Below, piece after piece: positions 35,505-47,829 of a stretch of 64,000 nt of DNA. Position 1 is the first letter of the stretch; each line of letters begins with the position of its first letter. The stretch comes from Epiperipatus broadwayi (Eukaryota > Onychophora > Udeonychophora > Euonychophora > Peripatidae): NCBI GenBank assembly GCA_028023455.1, contig JAQFVV010006272.1, positions 5,139,217 to 5,203,216 of the forward strand, read 5' to 3'. Made by a program: the position numbers and the translations under genes. The notes below the pieces were generated by a model that searched no databases, had not been told where the DNA came from, and saw only the letters and a program-made list of their open reading frames with translations.

Positions 35505-36395
35505 TGACTCCATATCTCCAAAACTTTTTACAGCAGTGCTACAAGAAGTATTTTGTGGATTAAAATGGGAAACTAAAGGAGTGAAAGTAAATGGAGATTA
35601 TTTAAGTCATTTAGATTTCGCAGATGATGTAGTTGTTTTTGCAAATAATGCTTCCGAGCTGCAGGAAATGTTGCAGGAGTTATCAGATGATAGGAAAGTA
35701 GGACTAAAGATAAATGTTAAAAAGACTAAAGTAATGTTTAATCGATTTGCTCAAAATATGAAAATAAAGATTGATTATGATGAATTAGAAGAAGTTAAGA
35801 GTTACAAATACCTTGGTCAGATTATTAATACAGATGGAAACATAATAGAGGAAATTAATCATATAATTAAACTTGGTTGGAGTGCTTTTGGTAGAAATAC
35901 CTTGATATTAAAAGGAAATATGCCTATGTGTTTGAAAAGAAAGGTTTTAAACAAATGTGTTTTACCAGTTCTTACTTATGGATCTGAGACTTGGACACTT
36001 AATAGAAGATCAATACAGAGACTTCAGACCACTCAAAGGAGTATGGAGAGATGTATGTTGGGAGTAACAAGAAGAGATCGAAAACGCAATGTATGGGTAA
36101 GAGAACAAACAGGTGTTACTGGCCTCATTGAAAAAAATTAAAAGATTGAAGTGGAGTTGGGCTGGACATATTGCTAGAAGAGATGATAATAGATGGACAA
36201 TTGAAATTTTAAACTGGATTCCAAGAGATTGTAAAAGACCCAGAAGGAGACCACATGTAAGATGGATGGATGAAATAAGAAAATGTGTAGGGGTGATGTG
36301 GAGAAGAGAAGCTAAAGATCGGAGAAGATGGATTAAACTTGGAGAGACCTTCATCCTGCAGTGGATTGATAATGGTTGATAATGATGATGAACCA
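35505..36395 (+). mobile_element. RTE-clade LINE, 3' half, least decayed copy in the window
   Basis: 35505-36141 is open and holds GDSISPKLFTAVLQEVFCGL, the active site SHLDFADDVVVFANNASELQ, KTKVMFNRFAQ, YKYLGQIINTDGN, CVLPVLTYGSETWTLNRR and RDRKRNVWVREQTG. One frameshift near 36135 leads to 36113-36379 with LKWSWAGHIARRDDNRWTIE, the basic PRRRPHVRWMDEIRKC block and the end FILQWIDNG. The element stops in tgataatgatgatga, the triplet tail of RTE. The catalytic FADD is intact, but endonuclease and RT fingers are missing. Confidence 0.9.
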
Positions 36396-36399
36396 AGCA

Positions 36400-37085
36400 T
36401 AACTCCAACTTCATCTTTTATCACTAGGAATATGAATGAAGCTCAAAACATATATAGGTTTTTCATTAATACTAGTGAAATGAAAAAAACTATTTTTGAA
36501 ATATTCAATTCTTTTAGTTTGTTTTCAAAAAATGAAATAACTACAAATTTTGTCTCAATATATCAAAGAAATTGATTTGGTCGCATACTCTTACTCACAA
36601 GAATTTCATAGCAAATAGCACTCTGTGGATCTCCTTTGTCACCAATCCACATAAATATAAATTTTATGTGATCAGAATGATATTTTTTACTATTTTTATG
36701 ATTTTGATAATTATAAAGTTGTTGAAGAATTTCCATCAATTCCTTTTTGATTAAACATTTTGTCTGAGAAGATTCTTTTTTTTTCTGGGGGGGGGGGGTT
36801 ACTTTTTTAGCAATTTGCATTTCCATTCAATTCCCTTTCAATCATTTATCTATTATTAAAGTGAATATTAAAAAATAATAATGAGAAAAATATTTTTATT
36901 ATTAAATTTAAAAAAAACTTATATTTTACTTAGTATTATAATTAATTGTAATTACAAACAATTAACGTGTGGCAATGTGTCTGTTACCTTAACTAGTTAT
37001 TAAGAATGACTATACTGGGTACATTGTGACATCACTAAACATCACATAATCACCATCTCTATACTAGCACATAATTGTTATAAAC
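36400..37085. other. No gene seen; 12-base poly-G at 36787-36798
   Basis: AT-rich; the open frames here have no resemblance to proteins. Confidence 0.4.
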
Positions 37086-37616
37086 AAAGGCAAAACTCTC
37101 CATACAATAGTGCCACCCTGTGCCAGACAGAGTAATCAATGAATGCCAGAAGGCTTGTGCATAAAATCCCTATCTAGTGCCTACTCATCCAGTATGATCA
37201 TGTGATGTTTAGTGGTTTAACACCAATCATGCCTAATAGGATAGTGGTGGCTATGGTTGTTTAAGAGCCAAAGACACCAAAATGTATGGGTGCTGAATTG
37301 AGTTCAGACCCATATGACTATATAAGCTATTGAGCTTAGATTGAAAATATTATTGTGTTTTCAATTTCATTCTCATAGTTTTGTAGTAAAGTAGAGTTAA
37401 AAGGTGGCTGCTAGAGGGTTGCATTAGATCCTAAGATCTAGGTGCAGTGCTCTCAGATCCAAGGCTCCTCACTGATGATGGTCACAAGCCAGAAACTAGT
37501 CTGGGGATATTGGATGAGTAGGCACTAGATAGGGATTTTATGCACAAGCCTTCTGGCATCCATTCATTACTCTGTTTGGCATAGTGTGGCACTACTGTAT
37601 GGAGAGTTTTGCCTTT
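37086..37616 (+). mobile_element. Foldback/TIR element family, full-length copy (531 bp)
   Basis: Ends are AAAGGCAAAACTCTCC and its exact inverse. The inverted ends extend over about 105 bp with few mismatches (for example aggcttgtgcataaaatccc / gggattttatgcacaagcct). The centre is non-coding. It serves as reference for the copies at 9.5, 15.3-16.4 and 52.9 kb. A clear target duplication is not visible next to the ends; a 13-bp phrase tacattgtgacat occurs on both sides but about 55 bp away on the left. Confidence 0.9.
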
Positions 37617-37619
37617 GCT

Positions 37620-38470
37620 TACATTGTGACATGGCATAAGTTCATTTTATTGAACATGTCTTGATCTATTTGTCTACTCATCTATGTCCTACATTTTAGA
37701 GCTATATACAATAAAAAAAAAAAACTAAAAGTTGTTTGATAAGCAATTTAAAATTGACTTGATATAGATCTTTGAGGTGAGAGAAACCAAATAAATTTAG
37801 TAATTCTTATGTGATCTTTAATTGAATCAACTATGAATTATTCATCTAATTATATTTGGTGATTAAACTACTAATGAAGGTATAAATTACTCATATTGTA
37901 ATATTCAATATGACTCCCAATTTGGGAATTTGTAGCATATGGAAAATACATTACATTTTCAACATTTAGTGTGCCATACAGAAAACCAGAAAAGTATGCA
38001 GATTGCAAATGCCTAAATAAAATATACTTACTTAATTATAATTTAATAATGAATAAATTATTAGTATAATTTTAGCAAGCTGTCCTTTAAAAAAAATATT
38101 ACTTTATTTCAAAAAAATACAAGTTTTTTAAGTATGTTTTAATAACAATTAATAAGAATGCAAAAGGTATACAGATGCTGAATGTTGTTGTTGCTTTGTG
38201 ATGTAATTTTAAATACCCTAAATCTCATTACTCTTTGACATTCTCACTCCTATATTCTATTGCTTGCTATTACACTACTGGAGACTAGTAAAACATTAAT
38301 CCCATAGAAACAATAGTAAGCAAGGATGAAACAGTTCTTCTGAGCAAGCACTCTTACTTGTTACAGTTTTTATATTGCCATATTATGTGTTTTATATTTG
38401 CCCAACAAAGTTAACAAACTCCTTTTGATTTGATTAAAACAAACTCAAATGAGATGATCCATGTTGTAAT
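37620..38470. other. No gene seen; downstream region of the SLK/STK10-like gene
   Basis: AT-rich. This would hold the 3' untranslated region and poly(A) site of the minus-strand gene ending at 38473; TATAAA-like and AATAAA-like signals occur on the minus strand (about 38393 and 38103). Confidence 0.35.
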
Positions 38471-38472
38471 TG

Positions 38473-38571
38473 TTAGAACGGTGTGACCAAACTATATAAG
38501 TGAGAATGATGAAAAAGTTCATAAAAATCTTCTTGCTCCTTAAGCTCATGGTCAAATTCTTCTTCTAATTT
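38473..38571 (-). CDS. SLK/STK10-like gene, last coding exon
   Basis: Acceptor gatattttag, then KLEEEFDHELKEQEDFYELF and 12 more codons to TAA at 38473. In vertebrate STK10/SLK the matching stretch follows 'RPRKK' and reads ALEEDLNQKKREQEMFFKL. The shared pattern E-E-(D/E)-x3-(K/E)-x-x-E-Q-E-x-F sits at the same place near the C-terminus. It joins the previous exon (40865-40978) in phase 0. The tail after it (HHSHLYSLVTPF) is not conserved, as in the family. The role is inferred from the family: dimerising coiled coil of Ste20-type kinases that phosphorylate ERM proteins. Confidence 0.75.
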   Translation of the reverse strand, partial: KLEEEFDHELKEQEDFYELFHHSHLYSLVTPF

Positions 38572-38611
38572 CTAAAATATCAAACAAAATAAATAAACAT
38601 TTATAAAAATA

Positions 38612-38632
38612 ATGTTGATGATGATGATGACG

Positions 38633-38673
<41 letters not shown>
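38612..38673. repeat. Microsatellite (GAT)n(AAT)n
   Basis: A run of GAT triplets passes into about 16 AAT triplets. Confidence 0.95.
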
Positions 38674-38675
<2 letters not shown>

Positions 38676-39891
38676 AAACAAAAAATATTAATTATTTAAT
38701 TTATTACCATTTATTAAGTTTTTAAAACTAAAATTATGAAAAAAATCATTGGAATTTTAAAAAAAATAAATATAATAGTAGTAAATTCAAGGATTTCATG
38801 ATATAATAGTTAGCATTATTAGACATTCTCACAGCTTGATATTAAAGTCCAGGCTAGTTAAAAATTAGAAATTTATTTAGATTGTGAATGGACTTAGAAT
38901 TTTTTTCCCAGATAATCAATCCATAGAAAATCTATCTAATCATCTATTTCTTGATCAATTAATAGGTATATAATTTATTATCCAAGTGGTCAATTTTCCA
39001 GATTACTTTGAGATAAACGAATACTTATGTAGTGACTGTAAAAATAAAAAATCTATCAATAATATGATATAGTCCATGGTTAACCTAACATTTTTTTAGT
39101 ACTAAATACCTAGAAAAATGGTTGACTGAATGCAGTAAAAAAAGTATAATAATTTTTCCAGCTAGAAAACAGGTTTTAAAAAAGTTATTTTAGCAGTCCA
39201 TTGAAACTGGAGTTGAAAACCTTTAACAATTAATATTAGATAATAGAGAAATAGTCCAACATATAATTACAATTAAAATATCATCCTCACAAACTTTGAA
39301 ACAAATATTCAGTAAGTACTTTGTTTACCCTAAGCAATTATTCCAATAGTAAAGCTGCTGCCTTCAGATCTAAAAGTTCTTTAATTATTTCTATCTAAAG
39401 AGAATATGATAAAAAAAATTGTCTGGCCAATTGAATAAAAATGCTATGATCAACTTGTCATTTTGCTGCTCAAACATCTATTAATTTCCTGAGCATTTAA
39501 CCAGATAATAAGACAAGACCTGGTTTTAGAATGTAGCTTTTTTATTATTCAAATCCATGAACAATTGTACAGTGCTCAAAAGAAAAAAATATCAAAAAAA
39601 TGAAGATGGATAGATTTAGACAGATTAAAAATGTGAGATTGAAATATTTATAAAAGAAATTACAATAAAGAACTATAAGATTAATTATATTCTTTAGATA
39701 GAATAATTATGAAATATGTTGGAAGAAACTTTGTAGGCTGAAAGATCATTTATAAGAGTATTTGAAAGACCTTGAGTGGTCTGAAATGCAATATGTGATA
39801 TTCTAGAGTGATGATGATGACTTAAAAGAACTTATTTAAAATTTAGTTCTCATTATATATAATGTTACTCACCATTATATATAATATTTAT

Positions 39892-40270
39892 CTATGCTTC
39901 TCTGCATATAGATGAATCAGCATACATATAAATGAATTCTTCAGCAACTGATGGTTTCTCTTGATGAGGGTCAGTCCAGGATTGTCTTATCAGGAAAGGT
40001 ATAGTCAAGGTAGTACCATCATCAGGATAGGTGTAATAAATTAACTGTTGACATTTACTTGATTCCAATTGGACTTCAGGCAAGCAATCTGTCTTCTAGA
40101 ACATATAGTGAACACAGAAAGTGGGTCTGACATCATGTGAATCAAAACTCTAGTCAACCATAGAGCAGTTGATGAACTTGCCATCCTTTTTGCCTTCCAT
40201 TATTATTTCATGGTAATTATTTGTATAATTCTGGAAACTAACTCTGCCAATTGCTTCTCAAGATATTATT
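39892..40270 (-). pseudogene. Decayed coding relic of unknown family
   Basis: One minus frame from about 40255 to 39892 reads GRVSFQNYTNNYHEIIMEGK, INCSMVD-stop-SFDSHDV, RPTFCVHYMF-stop-KTDCLPEVQ, SSKCQQLIYYTYPDDGTTLT and IPFLIRQSWTDPHQEK. Only two internal stops in about 120 codons, several cysteines and no low complexity suggest a former protein. The second stop (ttctag) could instead be a splice acceptor, which would leave 39892-40091 as an exon. It lies in an intron of the SLK/STK10-like gene, on the same strand. I do not recognise the family. Confidence 0.45.
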
Positions 40271-40864
40271 ATTCGAAACTCTTACAAAAAACTACCAGCC
40301 AACTCTTCTCAAAAAAAATTACTAGCCAAATTCTTACAAACTATTATAATCTTTTTATCAACCTTTTTATATAGTCAGTTAGTAGGATGACAAAAATGCA
40401 TCAATCAAAAACTGTTTTTCCTATCTCTCTTGATTAAAAACTAGTTTACTCCCTTCAAAAGCACTTTTAATTAAAGCTATATTTGGAAATTTTATTAAAG
40501 ATTTTTAAAAATAGATAATAGAAATGTTTACAACTATCCTATTATCATAAAACATGCTTGTTTTTTTTAATTTTAAAATCAGAATACAGTATTATTATTT
40601 ATTTAGACCTTTTAAAATATTTAATTTATAATAAAATTCTATTTTAAATTCAAAATTATTTAATTTTCTACTTATTCCAGGAAAATGTAGAAAAATATTT
40701 ACAAAATTTTTATCTGTGTTTATTTCTACTTTTCTTTTGAACTTTACATATATTTGTGCACACACACAACTATGTTATTATATGCCATGTAACCCAAATG
40801 ATTACAGTATAGAAGCAAAATAATATTGGTACTATTACTTATAAATATCTTTTTCCATCCTCAC

Positions 40865-40978
40865 CTGCATTTCTTCTTGTGCCTTCTTTTTCCATTCACT
40901 CCACTTCTTCAAATATTCTTCATCTTGACATTTTAATTTGTGATTTTCCTGTTCCTTTAACATTACCATTTTTTCATT
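40865..40978 (-). CDS. SLK/STK10-like gene, internal exon (38 codons)
   Basis: Acceptor tatctttaag, then NEKMVMLKEQENHKLK, QDEEYLKKWSEWKKKAQ, EEMQ, then the strong donor CAG/gtgagg. The family segment is NEKCHLLVEHETQKLK followed by LDE.H...LKEWRDKLRPRKK: same start after 'LQ', same spacing, and a tryptophan in the same position. Both borders are phase 0, matching the exons before (ending ...MELFQ) and after (KLEEEF...). Together the three exons rebuild the last part of the PKK coiled coil. No stops. Confidence 0.8.
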
Positions 40979-41254
40979 CTTAAAGATAAATAAATATATT
41001 ACAAAATTACTTTGCAAAAACAATTATTCCAATAATGTAGTTCAATAATAATAAATGAAATTATATATAAGTAAACCAATAGAAAAATGCACTTTCTTTT
41101 AAACCCATTTATTCAACTGAGTTTTATTAAACTATCCTAATATGACTGGGATATATTTACTGCAGTGATAAATTTTAATAACCTATTAAATATATAACAA
41201 ATGAGTTTCTATAATCTTAATGCCAGTGGCAGCTTTTCCTTTAGGTTATGATTT

Positions 41255-41273
41255 TAACAACAACAACAGTAAT

Positions 41274-41336
<63 letters not shown>

Positions 41337-41354
41337 TATTATTATTATTATTAT
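41255..41354. repeat. Microsatellite (CAA)n(TAA)n(TTA)n, self-complementary at its right end
   Basis: CAA triplets give way to about 11 AAT triplets and then ATT triplets, so the right part can fold on itself. Confidence 0.95.
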
Positions 41355-41520
41355 TTTTTAAAATAAAACATGAATAAATTATTTTAATTAAAACTTGAAG
41401 TTTTCATAATTCAAAATGTTTATGATTCAAATCAAAGTAGATTGGATGAATTTTTTTATTAGAAGAATTATTTTTAATCAAAGCTTTAAACTGTTTTATT
41501 AAATAAATATCAAATTAAGA

Positions 41521-41718
41521 GCTATTGCGCTGATGACTGTTGAAAGTGAAAGATGCTTTTCAACATTGAAAAGAATTAAAACATTTTAAAGCAATTCAAT
41601 TAAACAAGAAAGATTATGTGCTTTACCTATGTTAAGCATCGAGAAATCATTAGTAGGAGATATTGATAATAATAATGAACTGATAATTGATAATTTTGAA
41701 ATTCTAAAGCTTGAATAA
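41521..41718 (+). mobile_element. hAT transposase C-terminal dimerisation domain relic
   Basis: A single frame with one internal stop reads AIALMTVESERCFSTLKRIK, then QERLCALPMLSIEKSLVGDI and ELIIDNF. The 'TVESERCFSTLKRIKT ... QERL..L.MLSIEK' pattern is the hAT dimerisation region that ends such transposases. The remainder of the transposase is absent. It lies in an intron of the minus-strand gene. Confidence 0.85.
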
Positions 41719-44553
41719 TCTAGTTGAAATATAAATCACTTTAAGATAAGAATTGTTCCCATTGCTTAAAGATTTTTTAAAAATGATTGAAAAGGGGGTG
41801 GAAAGACCAATATTTCATGAAAGCCATTTTGTTGAATTACTTTTTTAAACAATCTTTTTTTGAAATAAAGGCTTTTACATAACATTGTATTAACTTTTGA
41901 AATTAAAGTTCTGAATACACTTGCTTTGAATAAAAATTACATATAAATTGGCTATAGATACATACGTCAGAAATTTACAATAGATCAAAATATTATGAAT
42001 AAGTGACCAAGAGTAATAGACCCTTTAAGCATTGTATCAATATCTTACACCTTAATCATGTCTTTGAGTTGATCTATTTTAGCATCAGAGGTATATTTGT
42101 GGATTGATTGCATTGACAATAATCAAAATGGTTTGCTCATTCCTCATCCAGTATCATTTGTTTGTGTACGTCACTTTGTCATGCCTAAATTAATCTGAGC
42201 TCAATGCTTTTCTATGATACATTGGTTTATTCTCTACACATATGCAAGTGAACTGATTGTAACAGTAGTCACTTCCAGAAAAGATGAATGAGATTATATA
42301 ATCATATAAAATTCACTAAATGCTACTAATGTTGACTCATTTTGTCACACTTTAATTCTTTATATTTTTTACTCATAATATAATAATTTGTAGAGTTATC
42401 CTTATTCTTATTTTATTTTACTGAAATTAAAAAATTAAATTATTTTAATAAATATCTTTGTTTTAGCATTCAACCTAGAAATGAACTTAAAATTCATACT
42501 GCTTTGTGACTAACTTAGTTAAATTACTTTCTGAATTAAAATAAGTCTGATTCACAGCTTCATAAAATAGAAATTCAGGCATAAATTCTTCTATGAATTA
42601 AAAACTGTTTCCAGAAAAGATCCTTTGCTAAAACTTCTCTATTAAATTCTGACTTAAATACCAACTAAAAGAATGTTTGGATGATGTGATATTTTCTAAT
42701 TAAAAAGATACTTCTGGGTGGATTGCTATAGAAAATAAGTTTTACAATTTCAAATAAGAAATGAAATTCAGGTCTGGACATTAATGGTGAAGAACAACAA
42801 GAAAATGTATCATAAATATTATCACCTCAAGATAAAATTATTGTTATTGCTAAATTATTCAAAAACAGTCCAATTTTTTAATTAAAAAAAATAATATAAA
42901 TTGATTCTAATTAAACTGTAAATTCTATTAAATTTTTCACAATTAAGAACTTTTCTGTTTAATTTAATAACAATATTTTTATAATACAATTGAAAATAAT
43001 TTCATTTTTTCAAAGCTTTATTCATTATGAAGAAGGGTTCATGCATTTATATTATTTGAAATTGGTCTGTTTTCATTAAAATTAAGGGCTAAGAATTGAT
43101 TATGATCAGTTTAGCCATTCCATCTGTTTTTATGATATAATAAAGATATAATATAATAAGATCTCAGTTTCTTCCTCTGTTTATACTTTGTATACAGTGA
43201 CATGTTCTCTGGATAATTTTATAGTTAACAAAATCATTACCAAAATTGGAAAATATATTTATTTAGTTACAAATGTTTTTGAGGTGTGTTATGATAGACA
43301 TTTTTATATGTTCTTTTGACAGAGTTCTGCAGCATTAAGTTTAATGGAAATTTTCATGCATTTGCAACTGCATTTAAAGAAAGGTCTTCATTGACCAATT
43401 TTCTTCCTGTTTCATATATAATAAAAACTGATGGTCATTTTACTAAAAGACAGATTAAATGCATCCATTGCACTCATATTGCTGACAAGTAGAATTATGA
43501 TAAATGTAGTAACTATATTCACTTTGATCCAAAGCACAAAGGTTTTTAATTAAATACTCAAAAAAGATTAAGCAGATATTTTTTGTCAATTCCTAATTTC
43601 TTATAATCTTGATAGTCTAAAGATCTGCAACTTGTTTTATTAGTATCTGACTGATAATACTCTACTCAATTGTCACAAGGGGGCAATTTGTTTGATAGTT
43701 ATATTCCATGTCAGAAATTGCATCATCTCAAACAGTGTAGACATTAGACAGAGTAATAATCTAGTCCATTTAGACTTAAATTATTTCCATAATATTATTG
43801 ACCACTCATATAAATTATGCTCCAGTAGTACTTCACTCCCTCTATATATATAACTCCATCACATTACAATAATGTTTTTTATCAGTTTTATTCAACAATT
43901 GAAAGAAGCAATTATATTGCCAATTTAAAAGTTTATTACTGATAATGCCTATGAAGTTGACATAAAATCAACACCTTAGAAACATAAAAATAATTGACAT
44001 GATTAATATTTGTTCTCTCAAGATTCTTATTCTTGTGATAGAATGCTTAATTAATTAGAAATATTTAAACAATTTAAAATTTTATTCATGTTTTTAAAAA
44101 TTATATAAGATAGAGCACTTGATAAATAGATGATTCTAACATTATTCATGCTTTGGATATGCATTATAATCTCTTCAAAATTATTGGTTTTAACATTATA
44201 GTTAATCCAATATCATTAAAAAGTCTGATTATATGATAAAACCTGCTCTGAGAAAATAATTTTATAAATTCAGTCACTAACTTAAAACATCTGTTTTTTT
44301 TATTGTTTTTCACAGTATAAAAAATAGATATTACAATTGATTTATTTTACATTTTATATATAGCTTTAAAAATTTGCATCTAATAGATATGACATCACAT
44401 GATTAATACGATTATTAAAAGTATATTAATTTTATTTTATAATTGAATAACTATTTAATTACGTTTCAAGAATTACAAAAAAAAAAAGTTTTTTATAAAA
44501 GTACGATTAAAGTATTGTTCACATTTTGAGATCAACATTGAAAGTTTAGTCAA

Positions 44554-44637
44554 GCATTGATGGTCTAGTGGTTAGCATAGCTGCCTTCCAAGATTTTAAT
44601 ATTGTCTGATTGCAATGTTATAAATTCAGCAGTTGCC
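44554..44637 (+). pseudogene. tRNA-Gly(TCC)-like sequence with a 36-nt insert and missing T arm
   Basis: gcattgatggtctagtggtt then agcatagctgccttccaag (44554-44592) is the 5' half of a glycine tRNA including anticodon TCC. The 3' side of the anticodon stem (gcagttgcc) follows only after 36 unrelated bases (44593-44628). The T arm and acceptor 3' strand are absent. It is a decayed tRNA or tRNA-derived retroposon, in the same family as 55863-55933. Confidence 0.6.
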
Positions 44638-45118
44638 TATGATGTTTATTACAATATAAAATATATATTTTATAATTAGTAGACTTCTTTACATTTAATA
44701 TGACTAAAATAATTACAAAATGTGTGTGATTGTTAATATGATTTACTAATTGATTAGTCAGATTATTAAAAAAATGAATATTAATTTATGCATTACAATT
44801 TGAAAGATTGTATTTTAAAAATTTATAAAAATAAATATTTTTTAAAATCAGTATTATAACTTTGCATGAAACTTTATTATTTTTGTATTTTTCAATTGAT
44901 AAATTTCAGTTAGACCAAGATCAAAAAATAAGTCAGATTAAATATCAAAATCAGACTACATTAACTAAGTGAAATTTTATGAATTCAGTAATTATCTGTG
45001 AGATGTATTGCATTTTACATTATAAAACTAATTATCACCCATCATTTATTATACGTATATATTTATAAATAATTTAAATGATAGATTTTTATTGATTAAA
45101 AAAATAAAATGTCTATAC

Positions 45119-45244
45119 CTGAAACAATTCCATTACTTTAACATTGGAATCAGCTTGAGTTCTTATCTCTTCTAATTGACATTTGTGTTGTAAGTCTTGT
45201 AGCTTTAATTCTTCGTCATATTTTATCTTTTCTTGTTCTTGAAA
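45119..45244 (-). CDS. SLK/STK10-like gene, internal exon (42 codons)
   Basis: Acceptor ttttattacag, then FQEQEKIKYDEELKLQDLQH, KCQLEEIRTQADSNVKVMEL, FQ, donor CAG/gtatag. The family has F-(S/A)-x-Q-E-E-K-R followed by QQQ.HENQMRD...QCE.N..ELQQLQ. The spacing and the terminal 'Q' before NEK are the same. Pure heptad-like coiled coil with no stops, phase 0 at both ends. The intron before it (45245-53828) is 8.6 kb and holds the PLE cluster. Confidence 0.8.
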
Positions 45245-47829
45245 CTGTAATAAAATACCATATAAATTTTTTTTATTTCAAAGTACTGTACTGGACACTC
45301 TACGTGATTTAAGAATATCAGTCACTTGAGAGTACCACTAGACTACTTAATGAGCCTAGAAAATTTATTTAGGGTGACTAAATATTCATTTGACAATGAG
45401 CAGACCTAACATAAAACATTATTTACCCTGACACTAGCTTAGCTTAGAGTATGGGACTCATAGCTATTGATCAATTGACAGACAGACCCAGTGAACAAAT
45501 GTCAGCTAAATTAATTTAGTAAATATAATAATAATGTCTATTATAATTAAGTGAAAATAAAGAAATCATAAAATTAATTAATATTGCATTTAACGATGAT
45601 GTCTTAAGAGAGTACTTTATTACTAACAGCTTTGACAATTAAATCGATTGATTCCCCAATTCAATTATTTTAATAAGATTAAAATAATCTTTTAATGGCA
45701 TTTTTTTAATAGGATGTATAATCTATGTGTGAATGACTTTTTAATAAGAAAGAAAATATTCAATTTATCTCATTGGATGATTATGCATATATGCACCAAC
45801 AATAAAGACCCATGTGTGCAGCAATCTCTAAACTACATAACAATTATAGATAAAGTAAAAATGGCTATTCAATATAAAAAAGGGGAAACTCTTTCTAAGT
45901 TTATCATACAAAAACAAGCAAATCAATGATTCAATGATTAATAGCATCTGTTTAAAAGAATATGAGCTTGACCAAAATATCATGATTAGAGGGCTTGAAG
46001 AATTCACCAATATATAGCAATAATATCAACAAAGCAGGCATACTAGCTATATCAAAGCTAGGCCATGCCAGAACAAACAGACTGCCTGAAGGCAGTAGAT
46101 GAACTGGACAACCAGAGAAAATGCAATAATAATACCGACTGGTTAGATACTTAGCTAATATCAGTGAAGTAAAAAAAAGCTCTACAAAATAAATGGTCTT
46201 CATATGGATTTTTTTAAATCCACACATACAAGTATGAATACTTTTATATAATGCATGTTATACACAAATGTAAAAATATTTTAACAAATCTAAATCAAAT
46301 CACACATATATAAAATAAATTGATTAATGCTATTTAAAAGAAAAAATTAGTTTTAAACATTATTGCAAATCTTCTTTAAAAGATTGTATGGGCTGATTAA
46401 ACTTCAGACTTGTTTTTTTTTTTTTTAAAAAAAAACTACTTAGGCTTTAAATAGTTAAAGAGGGAAAGGGAGAGGAATCAAATTATTCTACAATAATAAT
46501 ACTTATTCTGAAATCAAGACTTTATTTAAAATTGTCAAAACTTTCAATGAAAGAAGAGAATTTCTTCTATAGTTAAGTTTTTTTATGTAATAAATTTTAA
46601 ATTAAGACATAGTCTAAAAGAAACAATAAAACATTCACATATGACTTATATATATATATATCAATTAATAGGTGCATAAAATAAAGAAATATACATTTAA
46701 ACCTAATATTATGATTAATGAAAAGTAATGTACACATATATAAGAAAAAGATAACCACATCTGGCTTATTTTAAGGTATACAAAAGTTTATATTACTGCT
46801 AAGTTCTTAAGGATGTCACTCTTGCTTTTGACAAATTCTTTGAAGTAACTACTTTTGTCATTATATGTTATGCTGTTTGGTAGATGAGAGATTTCTATGT
46901 AGGATGGTTTTATCAAAAAGTCACCTTTCTATGGATTTGTGGATTTAATACATGTTAGAGGTTAAAAATAGGCCTAGAGCATGGAGTTCACTTTTGATAA
47001 GTGCCTAGCCACACCTATTTAGGAAAATACCATTAGAAATAATTGGTCAGTTCATTTTCTAAATGCAGGATGCCTGTTATGAACTATCATCAGAGTATCA
47101 ATAATTTTGTTGAAAGAGCTGGTAAGAAAAGAAGTGGTTTGTCACACAGAATGATCTGAAATATGATCTTGACTAGTTGAGCAATGAAGAATGTATGAAT
47201 GAATAATCCTACTGAATGAATCTTTTAGTGTCTACTGAATGAATCAATGAATGAATGACACAATATATTTTGGGGAGGTTTTAATAAACATTTGATTGAT
47301 TGTTCTCCCTCACAATTTTTTTTTAATTTTTTACATTAACATCTTAAAGTAGCCAGGTTTTTTAATCAATTAAAGTAGAACATTGTATATTCCATACTAA
47401 TTAATTCCATTATGTGTCTTATCTGGACAATGCTTAACTTTTAAATTTTGTTATCATAACAAATTAAAATTTTATTTTGAGGTTAAGCATTGTTCTACAA
47501 AGTTTAAAATAATCTCACATAAAAAAATAAGAAATTTATTTACAAAATTTACTTTAAACACAAAAAATTACTTTTACTAAATAACAAAATTATTTTACTA
47601 ATTTGTGTGAGTGTGTATATATGTGTGTGTGACTGCATATAACATGTTTAATATAAAATTAATAAAATTTCAAAATAAATTTACAAATAGAAATTTTAGT
47701 TGAGATCCCTTTTTTGGTTTAATACATATGTGAAACATAGAAAAGCATTTGTTTCAATATATAATACAAATAAAATGTTTGTTAATTAAAAAATATTGTA
47801 ACAACAATAAAAATAATAAATATAACAAT
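45245..47829. other. Intron DNA of the SLK/STK10-like gene, no element recognised
   Basis: AT-rich; the frames at 45714-45929 and 45952-46227 have no recognisable content. A T13/A9 palindrome lies near 46413. GAAT-type short repeats occur at 47190-47262. Confidence 0.4.

Noticed and set aside
36010-36424. Two minus-strand frames of 134 and 71 codons
   Set aside because: Shadows of the plus-strand RTE end, which has clear homology.
37019-37633. tacattgtgacat on both sides of the foldback element, considered as target duplication
   Set aside because: The left copy lies about 55 bp from the element end, so it does not border the insertion.
38612-41354. Triplet repeats considered as CRISPR-like or coding repeats
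   Set aside because: Plain microsatellites; no spacers, no frame, and the DNA is eukaryotic.
45714-46227. Opposed open frames in the intron
   Set aside because: No resemblance to transposon or host proteins and no splice-site support.
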